Shown here: piece by piece, positions 31,113-39,776 of the stretch | How the letters are laid out: every line of letters starts with the position of its first letter | How positions within the stretch are numbered: position 1 is the stretch's first letter | Source: Bacteroidaceae bacterium | GTDB taxonomy: Bacteria; Bacteroidota; Bacteroidia; Bacteroidales; Bacteroidaceae | Direction of reading: 5' to 3' | Assembly (NCBI GenBank): GCA_016292045.1 | Contig: JAEEZX010000033.1 | Span: 1 to 57,323, forward strand | Length of the DNA stretch: 57,323 nt | The notes under the pieces: model-generated | Seen by the model: the letters and a program-made list of their open reading frames with translations, nothing else | Told to the model about the DNA's origin: nothing | Database searches by the model: none | Made by a program: the position numbers and the translations under genes

Positions 31113-33557
31113 ATGAAACTTCAGTTTTCCTTAAAATATCGCACGGAGTGGGGGCAGGACGTGCGCGTACAGATCACTCTGCATCGCAGGCGCGGTGCCG
31201 ACATCACACAGCTTTTCCCTCTCCGCACCGACGACGGTGAGACCTGGAGCGGCGAGGCTGTCATCTCCGAAAAGGACATCACACGCTTCGTCTATCGCTA
31301 TGCGGTCTACGAGGGCGACCTCATCTGTCGTCAGGAGTGGGACGGTGTCAGGCGCGACTTCCCTGCTGCTGAGCGCAGTTTCGTGCTGCACGACTACTGG
31401 AAGGACATCCCCCTTCTCCAGCATCTCTATTCCTCGGCCTATCTCAATTGCATCACACACACCCAGCCTCAGTCTGCCGACTTCGTATTCTATCCGCGCA
31501 CGCTGATATTCCGTGTGCAGGCGCCGCAGCTCAAGGAGCATCAGTGCCTGGCTCTCCTGGGCAGCCTTCCCTCCCTGGGACAGTGGGCGCCGGAGCGTCC
31601 GCTCGTCATGTCGAGGGCGGGGGCACATGAGTGGGTCATCAGCATGAATGCCGAGTTCCTCGCCTCCTATTTCGAATATAAATACGTTGTCATGGACGAG
31701 CGCTCGGGCGACCTCGTGGCTTGGGAGGAAGGCGACAACCGCTCCTTCACGCTTACGGAGCGCACCAACGACATCATCGTTGTCTGCGACCCACGTGTGC
31801 GCCTTGCCGAGCAGCGCTGGAAGGCTGCCGGCGTGGTGATTCCCGTGTTCTCCCTGCGCAGCGAGAGCAGTCAGGGCGTGGGCGACTTCGGCGACCTCAA
31901 GCGCATGGTGGACTGGGCCTCCGAGGCCGGACTGCGCTGCATACAGGTGCTCCCCATCAACGACACGCAGCAGAGCCACACCTGGCAGGACTGCTATCCC
32001 TACAACGCCATCTCCATCTTCGCGCTGCATCCTCAGTATGTCGACCTCTCTCAGCTTCCCGTCATCCTCGACGGGGCTTATATGACGGCCTACGAGAGCG
32101 AGCGCGTGCGCCTCAACAAGCTCCAGCAGCAGGACTACGAGGCCGTGGAGCGCCTCAAGAGCGGCTATCTGCGCCGCCTCTATGCGCAGGAGGGCGCTTC
32201 CACGCTGCTCTCCTCGTCCTATCGCTCCTTCGTCAAGGCCAATGAGGACTGGCTCATCACCTATGCCGTCTTCTGCCATCTGCGCGACACCTACAACACG
32301 TCCTGCTTCAGCGACTGGCAGACGCTCTCCGTCTACGACGAGAAGGAGGTGCACCGCTACTACGAGGCCCACGAGGAGGAGGTGTGCTACTACGTCTGGG
32401 TGCAGTATCTTCTCGACCGCCAGCTCTCGCAGGCATCCCGCTACGCTCGCCGCCACGGTGTCATCCTCAAGGGCGACATACCCATCGGCATCTCGCGCAC
32501 CAGCGTCGAGGCGTGGTCGCAGCCCGGGCTGTTCAATCTCGACGGCTCGGCAGGCGCTCCCCCCGACGAGTTCACACGCGACGGTCAGAACTGGGGCTTC
32601 CCCACATATAATTGGGACGCTATGCGCCGCGACGGCTACCAGTGGTGGATACGCCGCTTCCGCAAGATGGCGGAGTATTTCGATGCCTACCGCATCGACC
32701 ACGTCCTGGGCTTCTTCCGCATCTGGCAGGTGCCGGTGGATTGTCCCACGGCTCTTCTGGGCCAGTTCGTGCCCGCGCTCCCCATGTCGGTGGGCGAGAT
32801 AGAGAGCTACGGCCTGCGCTTCCTTCCCCAGCTTTTTGTTGAGGACTATCGCACCAAAGGCATGTACCATCCCCGCATCTCCGCCAAGGACGACACCCAC
32901 TACGCACAGCTCACGCCCTCCGAGCAGCGCGCCTTCGACCGCCTCTACGAGCAGTATTTCTACCATCGCCACAACGATTTCTGGGCTGCCGAGGCCATGA
33001 AGAAGCTTCCGGCCCTTGTGGAGGCCACGCAGATGCTTGTCTGCGCCGAGGATCTGGGCATGGTGCCCTCCTGTGTGGGTCCTGTCATGGAGAGCCTGCG
33101 CATGCTTTCCCTTGAGATACAGGCCATGCCGAAGGCTTTTGTGCGCTTCGGCCGTCTGGAGGACAATCCTTACCGCTCTGTGGCTACCATCTTCACGCAC
33201 GATATGCCCACGCTGCGTCAGTGGTGGGAGGAGGACGAGGAGCGCTCGCAGGCCTACTGGCACGAGGCTCTCGGCAAGGACGGTGATGCTCCGCGTGTCA
33301 TGCCCGGGTGGCTGGCCGAGGAGATTGTCTCGCGCCATATGTTCTGCCCCTCCATGCTGTGCCTGATTTCCTTGCAGGACTGGCTTGCCATGGACGAGAC
33401 GCTGCGCCTTGCGGATGCGAATGCCGAGCGCATCAACATCCCTGCTGTGTCGCGTCACTACTGGCGCTATCGCATGCACCTCACCATCGAGCAGCTCCTC
33501 CAGGCCAAGGATTTCAGTGGCAAGATAAATGCAATGGTGGAGCGCGCAGGGCGCTAG
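31113..33557 (+). CDS. malQ: 4-alpha-glucanotransferase (amylomaltase, GH77) with N-terminal starch-binding domains
   Basis: An 814-residue disproportionating enzyme moving alpha-1,4-glucan chains between maltodextrins. Residues 1 to about 240 hold two CBM20-like modules (second: LALLGSLPSLGQWAPERPLVM). The GH77 barrel follows (VVIPVFSLRSESSQGVGDFGDL). The catalytic triad is visible: nucleophile D529 in YRIDHVLGFF, acid/base E646 in CAEDLGMVP, stabiliser D697 in FTHDMPTLRQWW. Starch-binding modules in front of GH77 are as in plant DPE2 and Bacteroidetes enzymes. It works with the glycogen synthase and phosphorylase upstream. No signal peptide, so it is cytoplasmic. Confidence 0.95.
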   Translation: MKLQFSLKYRTEWGQDVRVQITLHRRRGADITQLFPLRTDDGETWSGEAVISEKDITRFVYRYAVYEGDLICRQEWDGVRRDFPAAERSFVLHDYWKDIPLLQHLYSSAYLNCITHTQPQSADFVFYPRTLIFRVQAPQLKEHQCLALLGSLPSLGQWAPERPLVMSRAGAHEWVISMNAEFLASYFEYKYVVMDERSGDLVAWEEGDNRSFTLTERTNDIIVVCDPRVRLAEQRWKAAGVVIPVFSLRSESSQGVGDFGDLKRMVDWASEAGLRCIQVLPINDTQQSHTWQDCYPYNAISIFALHPQYVDLSQLPVILDGAYMTAYESERVRLNKLQQQDYEAVERLKSGYLRRLYAQEGASTLLSSSYRSFVKANEDWLITYAVFCHLRDTYNTSCFSDWQTLSVYDEKEVHRYYEAHEEEVCYYVWVQYLLDRQLSQASRYARRHGVILKGDIPIGISRTSVEAWSQPGLFNLDGSAGAPPDEFTRDGQNWGFPTYNWDAMRRDGYQWWIRRFRKMAEYFDAYRIDHVLGFFRIWQVPVDCPTALLGQFVPALPMSVGEIESYGLRFLPQLFVEDYRTKGMYHPRISAKDDTHYAQLTPSEQRAFDRLYEQYFYHRHNDFWAAEAMKKLPALVEATQMLVCAEDLGMVPSCVGPVMESLRMLSLEIQAMPKAFVRFGRLEDNPYRSVATIFTHDMPTLRQWWEEDEERSQAYWHEALGKDGDAPRVMPGWLAEEIVSRHMFCPSMLCLISLQDWLAMDETLRLADANAERINIPAVSRHYWRYRMHLTIEQLLQAKDFSGKINAMVERAGR

Positions 33558-33703
33558 GTTAATGGTTAATGGTTGCTTTCACTACGTTCAGCCTCATTGC
33601 TGACGCAAAGAAAATGGTTAAAGTCTAAAGTCTAAGGTCTAAAGTCTAAAGTCTAAAGTCTAAAGGTCTGTTGTCTTTTGTCTGTTGTCTTTAGTCTTTT
33701 GTC
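33558..33703. repeat. Compound heptamer micro-array between malQ and maf
   Basis: GGTTAAT units begin directly after the malQ stop (33558-33575). After a short unrelated piece come six GTCTAAA-type heptamers (33623-33664). Five TTGTCTT-type heptamers (33669-33703) then end 9 nt before the maf ATG. The window's longest array. Confidence 0.9.
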
Positions 33704-33711
33704 AATGAACG

Positions 33712-34368
33712 ATGAAATTGATTCTCGCTTCCAACAGTCCCCGTCGCCGTCAGTTGCTTGGCGGTTTGGATATTCCTTTTGAGGTACGTCTTATTGAGGG
33801 TATTGATGAGTCGTGTCCTCTGGGCACTTCTGCTGAGGATGTGCCTGTTTTGCTTTCGCGCAAGAAGGCGGAGGCTTATGTCTTGGATGATCCGGAGGAG
33901 GTGTTGATCACGGCAGACACTGTTGTGGCTGTGGACGGTATGGTGTTGGGCAAACCTCATGATGCTGACGAGGCGAGGGCTATGCTTCGCATTCTCTCGG
34001 GCCGTGAGCACAGTGTCATCACGGGTGTCACGCTGCGCGGCGAGCTTGTCCGCTGTGCCCTGAAATCTCAAATCTCAAATCTCAAACCTCAAACCTCAAA
34101 TCTCACAGGTTGTGACGATAGTTTCACTTTCTCGTCTTGTACGAAAGTCTTTTTTGCGGAGTTGACGGATGGTCAGATAGACTATTATGTGGAGCGTTAT
34201 AATCCCATGGACAAGGCTGGTGCTTATGGCATTCAGGAGTGGATAGGATATGTTGGAGTGCGGAGGATAGAGGGTTCGTATTACAATGTCATGGGTCTTC
34301 CCGTCCAGGCTCTTTCGGAATATCTCAGGAGAATAAAAGAGGGGGAGGGCACTATAATTGCAGTCTGA
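33712..34368 (+). CDS. maf: Maf-type nucleotide pyrophosphatase with a 14-residue repeat-encoded insertion
   Basis: A 218-residue Maf/YhdE protein hydrolysing (d)TTP/UTP or modified nucleotides. It has the family opening LILASNSPRRRQLL, SRKKAEAY, ITADTVVAVDG with catalytic Asp (about 69), GREHSVITGV and MDKAGAYGIQEW. Length exceeds the usual about 190. The excess is residues 118-131 (KSQISNLKPQTSNL), exactly encoded by six heptamers at 34063-34104, and a few neighbours. The insert falls between GVTLR and the strand before CTKVFF, a surface loop in Maf structures, so activity may survive. Its end overlaps the convergent gene by 17 nt. Confidence 0.9.
   Translation: MKLILASNSPRRRQLLGGLDIPFEVRLIEGIDESCPLGTSAEDVPVLLSRKKAEAYVLDDPEEVLITADTVVAVDGMVLGKPHDADEARAMLRILSGREHSVITGVTLRGELVRCALKSQISNLKPQTSNLTGCDDSFTFSSCTKVFFAELTDGQIDYYVERYNPMDKAGAYGIQEWIGYVGVRRIEGSYYNVMGLPVQALSEYLRRIKEGEGTIIAV
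34063..34104. repeat. Six in-frame heptamers inside maf
   Basis: AAATCTC x3, AAACCTC x2, AAATCTC: 42 nt, exactly 14 codons (118-131 of Maf). Every unit is 7 nt with only T/C variation at the fourth base. Confidence 0.95.
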
Positions 34369-36457
34369 TTTGTAGACTAATGTCTTGCTGGTACGATGAA
34401 GGTATTGATTGTAAACCCGTGGATATTGTGATACGGTCGAAATAATGTGTCATTCCGTATTTCATTTCTGCCATCCATTGTCTTTTGTGTGTTGTCTTAT
34501 TCCTGGAAAGTGTTCCCGTGTAGCGCATGAGTAGAGCGAACCGTATTCCATGTCCATAATATTTGTTGTATTGTGATGTGTTCCACATGGTTGGCTCATA
34601 CATATATATAGCATTCTGTGATACTGGCGTATTAAAATATCCAAAAGAAAGGGAAGGGAGAAGCCGATCGTTTAAGACATGAAGTCTAAGGTGCTGCATT
34701 GCTCCACATCCAAAATGACGAGTTTGACTGTAGTCATTAATAAAAAGGTAACGGGTTGTAACTGTAGTTTGTAATTGAATAATATTATTTGGTGAATAAG
34801 TGTATTGTAGCTTTATGCGGTGGCTCTCATTCATTATGTCATTAGTTGCCTTACGTATGAGGTTATAACGTATAATAAAACTATGGATAGTATTAGGTTC
34901 TACAGTGATTTGTCCCATAATATCTTGTCCGCTATCACTTGCACTCATTCTATATCGTGGCCAGTGAAAATAAAAGAAATCGGCATATCCTTCCATGATG
35001 ACAATATCCCACGGTCGTGCAATGAAACGAATAAGCACTCCCGTTTCGTTTTGGCATCTGGAATTTTCGCTAAATGCTGTAGAATGGGCAGAGAAGTAGC
35101 GGTCGCTATAGTATCGTCCTACGGCACTTGTTTCAAACCGTTTCGATGCCTTATAGCTTAAACGCCCGATTGTGCCCCAACCAGACAATGACGTCGCGGT
35201 CTCTCCAGAAAATGCCCATCGATATGATGACCATTCATAGTTTATTCCAAAGACTCCCCAATCTTTCCCTTTGGGATAGATGTCTCGGTATATTGTGGAA
35301 CGTGTCTTCTTTGGCCGTGGGTCAAGTGTAATTGATGTATGACGCCATGTTCCGGTAATGCCGATATTTAGATATTTTTTTTCAATGTTTCTATTCCATC
35401 CCAAATGACAACCAATGAGCGTCTCATATAGATTATGTTTCTTTTCGCGTTCACTTTCTGTTCTGTGAAGTCCTGTGTTAATAATAGTTTGAACGCTGTT
35501 GCCTGTTTTAGATAATGTTGCGTCAAGTGCTGAGTAAGACCCAAAAACAGATGCTTCAAAATCATGATGGCTCATTGTAATAGCCGCGCCTCGTAAAATA
35601 TTTGTTTCAGTTGTGCCTTGTTGAGGCAATATGCCTTGTGGTGATTGTGTGTTTGTTGATGATTTACTCACACGATATCGACCAATGACAAGGCCCTCTC
35701 CACAGCCAATACGATAATCGCCGATAACGAGATGGTCGACTATTCCAAGGTTCTTGGCTTCAATATACCCGCCATAAAAATCATAAAAACGTTCACCGGC
35801 ATCTTTCTCTGCGTATATTGAGGCTTTTACCCGTTTTGTGTCTATAGTATATCGCATTCGGTGATATAGTTTATTACCTGCGTATGCGGGAGGGTCATTT
35901 CCATCGCTAATATATCCTTTGCGCGAATATAACGGAATGTCGATACGGGTGTCAAATGATTGCTTTACACCCTTTTGGCGTGTCTGTCGTTTGTCTGTGT
36001 GCTCTGATATTGTGCAGAAAAGAGGTAATACGCGAATACTTTCTGTGTGTAGTCCTGGAATGAGAAGAAGTTCTCCCCATGAGTCTATACGTTCGTGGCG
36101 ATAAATATATAGAAGTATTTGGTCGATTTCTTCATTGTCAAGAAAGGGGAGGGAGGTCAGATCTTTTTGTGTTGCGGTGTTGATATCTAAAGGGTTCTGG
36201 TGTAATTTCTCTAACTCATATAACTGAGAGCTGATTTCGTCTAAATTTCCTTCGTTTTCCTGGACCTCTTCGTATATACTTTGTACGTACTCGTCCCAGG
36301 ATAACTGTTGAAGCTGACCATGTGCTTCAATGGTGCAGAATAATAGTGATAAGAGTAATGTGTTGTACTTGATAATGTTCGTATGGGACTTTCTAAAGCT
36401 AAGATTTATACTACACCATATAATATGCTGATATATAGCATACAATGCGTATAACAT
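34352..36457 (-). CDS. Helix-hairpin-helix protein with outer-membrane barrel-like C-terminal region
   Basis: A protein of about 700 residues. After a signal-like segment (TLLLSLLFCTIEAHG) come two helix-hairpin-helix units (NPLDINTATQKDLTSLPFLD and IDSWGELLLIPGLHTE). A long region of alternating strands follows with barrel character (VIGDYRIGCGEGLVIGRYRV, ISTGLQSIPSSYQQDISL). Bacteroidetes have a family of such secreted HhH proteins of unknown role; ComEA-like DNA binding is suggested only by the HhH. The start is uncertain: the frame is open to 36679, with ATGs at 36517 and 36457. I use the last because the signal peptide begins shortly after. AT-rich codon use differs from its neighbours, hinting at transfer. 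Confidence 0.65.
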   Translation of the reverse strand: MLYALYAIYQHIIWCSINLSFRKSHTNIIKYNTLLLSLLFCTIEAHGQLQQLSWDEYVQSIYEEVQENEGNLDEISSQLYELEKLHQNPLDINTATQKDLTSLPFLDNEEIDQILLYIYRHERIDSWGELLLIPGLHTESIRVLPLFCTISEHTDKRQTRQKGVKQSFDTRIDIPLYSRKGYISDGNDPPAYAGNKLYHRMRYTIDTKRVKASIYAEKDAGERFYDFYGGYIEAKNLGIVDHLVIGDYRIGCGEGLVIGRYRVSKSSTNTQSPQGILPQQGTTETNILRGAAITMSHHDFEASVFGSYSALDATLSKTGNSVQTIINTGLHRTESEREKKHNLYETLIGCHLGWNRNIEKKYLNIGITGTWRHTSITLDPRPKKTRSTIYRDIYPKGKDWGVFGINYEWSSYRWAFSGETATSLSGWGTIGRLSYKASKRFETSAVGRYYSDRYFSAHSTAFSENSRCQNETGVLIRFIARPWDIVIMEGYADFFYFHWPRYRMSASDSGQDIMGQITVEPNTIHSFIIRYNLIRKATNDIMNESHRIKLQYTYSPNNIIQLQTTVTTRYLFINDYSQTRHFGCGAMQHLRLHVLNDRLLPSLSFGYFNTPVSQNAIYMYEPTMWNTSQYNKYYGHGIRFALLMRYTGTLSRNKTTHKRQWMAEMKYGMTHYFDRITISTGLQSIPSSYQQDISLQIRLQL

Positions 36458-36668
36458 AATGTGTATGATTGGTTTTGGTAGCTTGTTATTTAAAGTTTGT
36501 CGTGAATAACTTGTCATTTGATCTTTAACTTGGTCTATTATTTTTATCAACCGCAAAGTACGTGAAAAAAAGTGAAACGGGCGGGGGAGGAGTTGCATTT
36601 TAACGAACTTTAAGAAGCGAGTAGTTTTTTTTAAGGAAAAACATGCGACGCGTGTGACGCTTTTTTCG

Positions 36669-36676
36669 TACTTTTG
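36669..36676 (+). promoter_or_regulatory. -7 box TACTTTTG for the moxR-bat operon
   Basis: TACTTTTG, 31 nt before the moxR ATG, preceded by a T-rich tract. Confidence 0.65.
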
Positions 36677-36707
36677 CACCCGAATTTAATAAAACAACAC
36701 ATAAAAT

Positions 36708-37703
36708 ATGGCAGAATCTGTTGATATTCGTGCATTAAACGAACTAATCGAGAAACAAAGCTCATTCGTGACAAACCTGCAAACAGGTATGTCGCAAGTA
36801 ATAGTGGGACAAAAACACCTCGTGGAATCCCTACTCATCGGACTGCTCTCCGACGGACACGTGCTCCTGGAAGGTGTGCCCGGTCTGGCTAAAACACAAG
36901 CCATCAAGACACTGGCAAAACTCGTGGACGCAAAGTTCTCAAGAATACAGTTCACACCTGACCTGCTACCCGCAGACGTCGTGGGAACAATGATATACTC
37001 ACAGAAGGAGGAGAAATTCCAGGTGGAAAGAGGTCCCGTGTTCGCCAACTTCGTGCTGGCAGACGAAATAAACCGAGCACCGGCAAAGGTGCAGTCAGCA
37101 CTGCTCGAAGCAATGCAGGAGAGACAGGTGACAATAGGCAAGGAGACATTCCAGCTGCCCAGCCCCTTCCTCGTGCTGGCAACACAAAACCCCATAGAGC
37201 AGGAAGGCACATACCCCCTGCCCGAAGCACAGGTGGACCGATTCATGCTGAAGGTAATCATCGACTACCCCAAGCAGGATGAGGAAAAGAACATCATACG
37301 CATGAACATCAACGGCGAGAGAAACGACGTGAAGCCCCTCATCACCACAAAGGAGATATTCGAGGCAAGAAGCGTGGTGCGCCAGGTGTACATCGACGAG
37401 AAGATAGAACAATACATCACCGACATAGTGTTCGCAACACGCTTCCCCGAGAAATACGGAGTGGAGGAGCTGAAGGACTACATCGAGTTCGGCGGCAGCC
37501 CGCGTGCATCAATAAACCTAGCCATCGCATCCAGAGCATACGCCTTCATCAAACACCGCGGATACGTGATCCCCGAAGACGTGCGCGCCGTGGCACACGA
37601 CGTGATGCGCCACCGCATCGGACTGACCTACGAGGCCGAAGCAAACAACGTGACGGCAGAGGAAATAATATCCAAGATAATCAATAAGGTGGAAGTGCCA
37701 TAA
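36708..37703 (+). CDS. MoxR-type AAA+ ATPase
   Basis: A 331-residue AAA+ chaperone-like ATPase. The Walker A is the MoxR variant GVPGLAKT (about 59-66), Walker B is LADEINRAP, and sensor 1 is TQNPIEQEGTYPLPEAQ with the arginine-finger region following. MoxR ATPases work with vWA-domain proteins, possibly inserting metal or folding partners. Here it heads the bat operon (DUF58, BatA, BatB-C, BatD, BatE), linked in B. fragilis to oxygen tolerance. The next gene begins 47 nt downstream, after a heptamer array. Confidence 0.92.
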   Translation: MAESVDIRALNELIEKQSSFVTNLQTGMSQVIVGQKHLVESLLIGLLSDGHVLLEGVPGLAKTQAIKTLAKLVDAKFSRIQFTPDLLPADVVGTMIYSQKEEKFQVERGPVFANFVLADEINRAPAKVQSALLEAMQERQVTIGKETFQLPSPFLVLATQNPIEQEGTYPLPEAQVDRFMLKVIIDYPKQDEEKNIIRMNINGERNDVKPLITTKEIFEARSVVRQVYIDEKIEQYITDIVFATRFPEKYGVEELKDYIEFGGSPRASINLAIASRAYAFIKHRGYVIPEDVRAVAHDVMRHRIGLTYEAEANNVTAEEIISKIINKVEVP

Positions 37704-37704
37704 A

Positions 37705-37754
37705 AGTTTAGAGGTTAGAGTTTAGAGGTTAGAGTTTAAAGTTTTAGGGTTTGG
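37705..37754. repeat. Heptamer micro-array running into the DUF58 start codon
   Basis: AGTTTAG, AGGTTAG, AGTTTAG, AGGTTAG, AGTTTAA, AGTTTTAG, GGTTTGG. The TTG start of the DUF58 gene (37751-37753) is within the last unit. The array starts 1-2 nt after the moxR stop. Confidence 0.88.
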
Positions 37755-38626
37755 AGACATCTGAGATTTTAAAGCGGGTTCGCAAAATAGAGATAAAGAC
37801 CCGGGGACTGTCGTCGAACATCTTCGCAGGAGAATACCACTCCGCATTCAAAGGACGCGGTATGGCATTCGCAGAGGTGAGAGAATACCAGTACGGGGAC
37901 GATATCCGCGACATAGAATGGAACGTGACGGCACGCTTCGGAAAGCCCTATATCAAGGTGTTCGAAGAGGAAAGAGAGCTGACGGTGATGCTGCTGGTGG
38001 ATGTGAGCGGTTCGCTGGAGTTCGGCACACAATGCCAGACAAAGCGCGAAATGCAGACCGAAATAGCAGCCACATTGGCTTTCTCCGCCATACTGAACAA
38101 CGACAAGATAGGCGTGATATTCTTCTCCGACAGGATAGAGAAATTCATACCGCCCAAGAAAGGCCGCAAACACATACTCTACATCATACGGGAACTGCTG
38201 GAATTCAAGCCGGAGAGCTCGCGCACCAATATCGGAGCCGCACTGGAATACTTCACCGGAGCCATCAAACGCCGCTGCACCTGCTTCATGCTGAGCGACT
38301 TCATCGACGGGAAGGACTTCAAACAGCCCCTGACCATAGCCAACAGGAAACACGACGTGGTGGCCGTGCAGGTGTATGACCGGCGCATAGCCGAACTGCC
38401 CGACGTGGGACTCATCAAGATGCACGACGCAGAGACCGGACACGAAGCCATCATAGACACATCCAGCAAAGCCGTGCGCAATGCACAGGCACAGTGGTGG
38501 AGCCAGCAGAAGGAACGGCTGAGAGACACATTCGCACACAGCAGCGTGGACAACGTGAGCGTGCGCACCGACGGAGACTATGTGGCAGCGCTGAGGGCGC
38601 TGTTCGCGGGAAGAAGTAAGAGGTAA
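37751..38626 (+). CDS. DUF58 (vWA-like) protein of the bat operon
   Basis: A 291-residue protein with the DUF58 fold. Conserved segments are RKIEIKTRGLSSNIFAG, FKGRGMAFAEVREYQYGDDIRDIEWNVTAR (read in part), and the vWA-like MIDAS beginning LLVDVSGSLEFG (D-x-S-x-S). The start codon appears to be TTG at 37751, giving MetGluThrSer..., the sequence expected of homologues that begin with ATG; no ATG is available before residue 38. The TTG lies in a heptamer array, so the array may have replaced the original start. It is a partner of MoxR. Confidence 0.85.
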   Translation: METSEILKRVRKIEIKTRGLSSNIFAGEYHSAFKGRGMAFAEVREYQYGDDIRDIEWNVTARFGKPYIKVFEEERELTVMLLVDVSGSLEFGTQCQTKREMQTEIAATLAFSAILNNDKIGVIFFSDRIEKFIPPKKGRKHILYIIRELLEFKPESSRTNIGAALEYFTGAIKRRCTCFMLSDFIDGKDFKQPLTIANRKHDVVAVQVYDRRIAELPDVGLIKMHDAETGHEAIIDTSSKAVRNAQAQWWSQQKERLRDTFAHSSVDNVSVRTDGDYVAALRALFAGRSKR

Positions 38627-38631
38627 TGAGG

Positions 38632-38690
38632 CCAATGGGCCCAATTGGCCTAATTGGACTAATTGGCCTAATGAGTTAAGGTTAGAGTTA
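38632..38690. repeat. Nonamer micro-array upstream of the 38691 gene
   Basis: CCCAATTGG, CCTAATTGG, ACTAATTGG, CCTAATGAG units of 9 nt, then TTAAGGTTAGAGTTA directly abutting the ATG at 38691. It fills nearly the whole gap after the DUF58 stop. Confidence 0.85.
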
Positions 38691-39764
38691 ATGAAGAAAA
38701 TAATATTGATAGCGGGACTGGCGGTGGTGCTGATGAATGCAGCAGCGCAGGTGACCGTGGACGTGAAGCTCGACAGCGTGCAGTTCTGGGTGGGACAGCA
38801 GGACGGACTCGACCTGACAGTGTCGCTGCCGGCAAAGCACAGGCTGGAAATGCCGCCCATCAAGGCAGGCACGGAACTGATGCCCAACGTGGAGGTGGTG
38901 GAGGTGCTCAGACCCGACACCGAAATGCTCGACGAGGGCAGGCGCATGCAGGTGCACCAGAGATACATCATCACGGCGTGGGACAGCAGTTTCTACTATC
39001 TGCCGCCGCTGCCCGTGAAGGTGAACGGGAAGCTGTATGAATCGAAGCAGCTGGCACTGAAGGTGTACACCGTAGACGTGGACACACTGCACGCAGACCA
39101 GTTCTTCCCCCCGCGCGAGATAATGGACAATCCCTTCTCGTGGGACGACTGGAAGGGCGTGATGTGGAGCCTGCTCGCAATAGCAGTGCTGGGAGGCATG
39201 ATAGCATGGCTGTGGTGGAGAATCAAGACGGGACGCCCCATCTTCCGCATGATAAGGAGGAAGGTGAAGCTGCCTGCACACCAGGTGGCCATGAGCAGCA
39301 TACTCAAGATAAAGGAGGAGCGCAAATGGGCCGAGGAGGACAGCAAGGAATACTACACGCAGCTGACCGACACACTGCGCACCTACATACAGGACCGCTA
39401 CGGATTCTCTGCCATGGAGATGACATCATCAGAAATCATCGAGCGGCTGATAGAGGAGGGCGACCAGAAGAAGCTGGATGAGCTGCGCGAGATATTCCGC
39501 ACGGCCGATCTGGTGAAGTTCGCAAAGTGGACCACACTGCTGGGCGAGAACGACGCCAACCTCGTGGCGGCCATCGCCTACGTGGAGGAGACGAAGCTGG
39601 AAACGGACGAGAACGCTAAGCCGGAACCCGAGGTGATCAAGGAGACGGACAAGGAGAGGCTGAACCAGGTGATAGCATCCAGGGTGGCAATGGCGATTGC
39701 TGCGGTGGTGTGCGCAGGACTGGTGGCATATATAGCATACACGATGTGGGACTTGTTGAGTTAA
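38691..39764 (+). CDS. Bat-operon membrane protein (BatD-like/DUF4381-like position)
   Basis: A 357-residue protein with signal peptide (MKKIILIAGLAVVLMNAAAQ), a periplasmic beta-rich domain (VDVKLDSVQFWVGQQDGLDL), a membrane helix (WSLLAIAVLGGMIAWLWW, about 160-177), and a long cytoplasmic charged segment (RKVKLPAHQVAM, EERKWAEEDSKEYYTQLTDTL). A final helix follows (VAMAIAAVVCAGLVAYIAYTM). The position between DUF58 and BatA is that of DUF4381-type proteins in other phyla. Its role is presumably structural in the Bat membrane complex (inference). Confidence 0.7.
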   Translation: MKKIILIAGLAVVLMNAAAQVTVDVKLDSVQFWVGQQDGLDLTVSLPAKHRLEMPPIKAGTELMPNVEVVEVLRPDTEMLDEGRRMQVHQRYIITAWDSSFYYLPPLPVKVNGKLYESKQLALKVYTVDVDTLHADQFFPPREIMDNPFSWDDWKGVMWSLLAIAVLGGMIAWLWWRIKTGRPIFRMIRRKVKLPAHQVAMSSILKIKEERKWAEEDSKEYYTQLTDTLRTYIQDRYGFSAMEMTSSEIIERLIEEGDQKKLDELREIFRTADLVKFAKWTTLLGENDANLVAAIAYVEETKLETDENAKPEPEVIKETDKERLNQVIASRVAMAIAAVVCAGLVAYIAYTMWDLLS

Positions 39765-39776
39765 CGGGAAAAGGAG

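Noticed and set aside
31131..33479. Very long minus-strand open frame over malQ
   Set aside because: Antisense to an intact GH77 enzyme with all catalytic residues; no recognisable motif.
33623..33703. CRISPR array
   Set aside because: Units of 7 nt without spacers and no cas genes.
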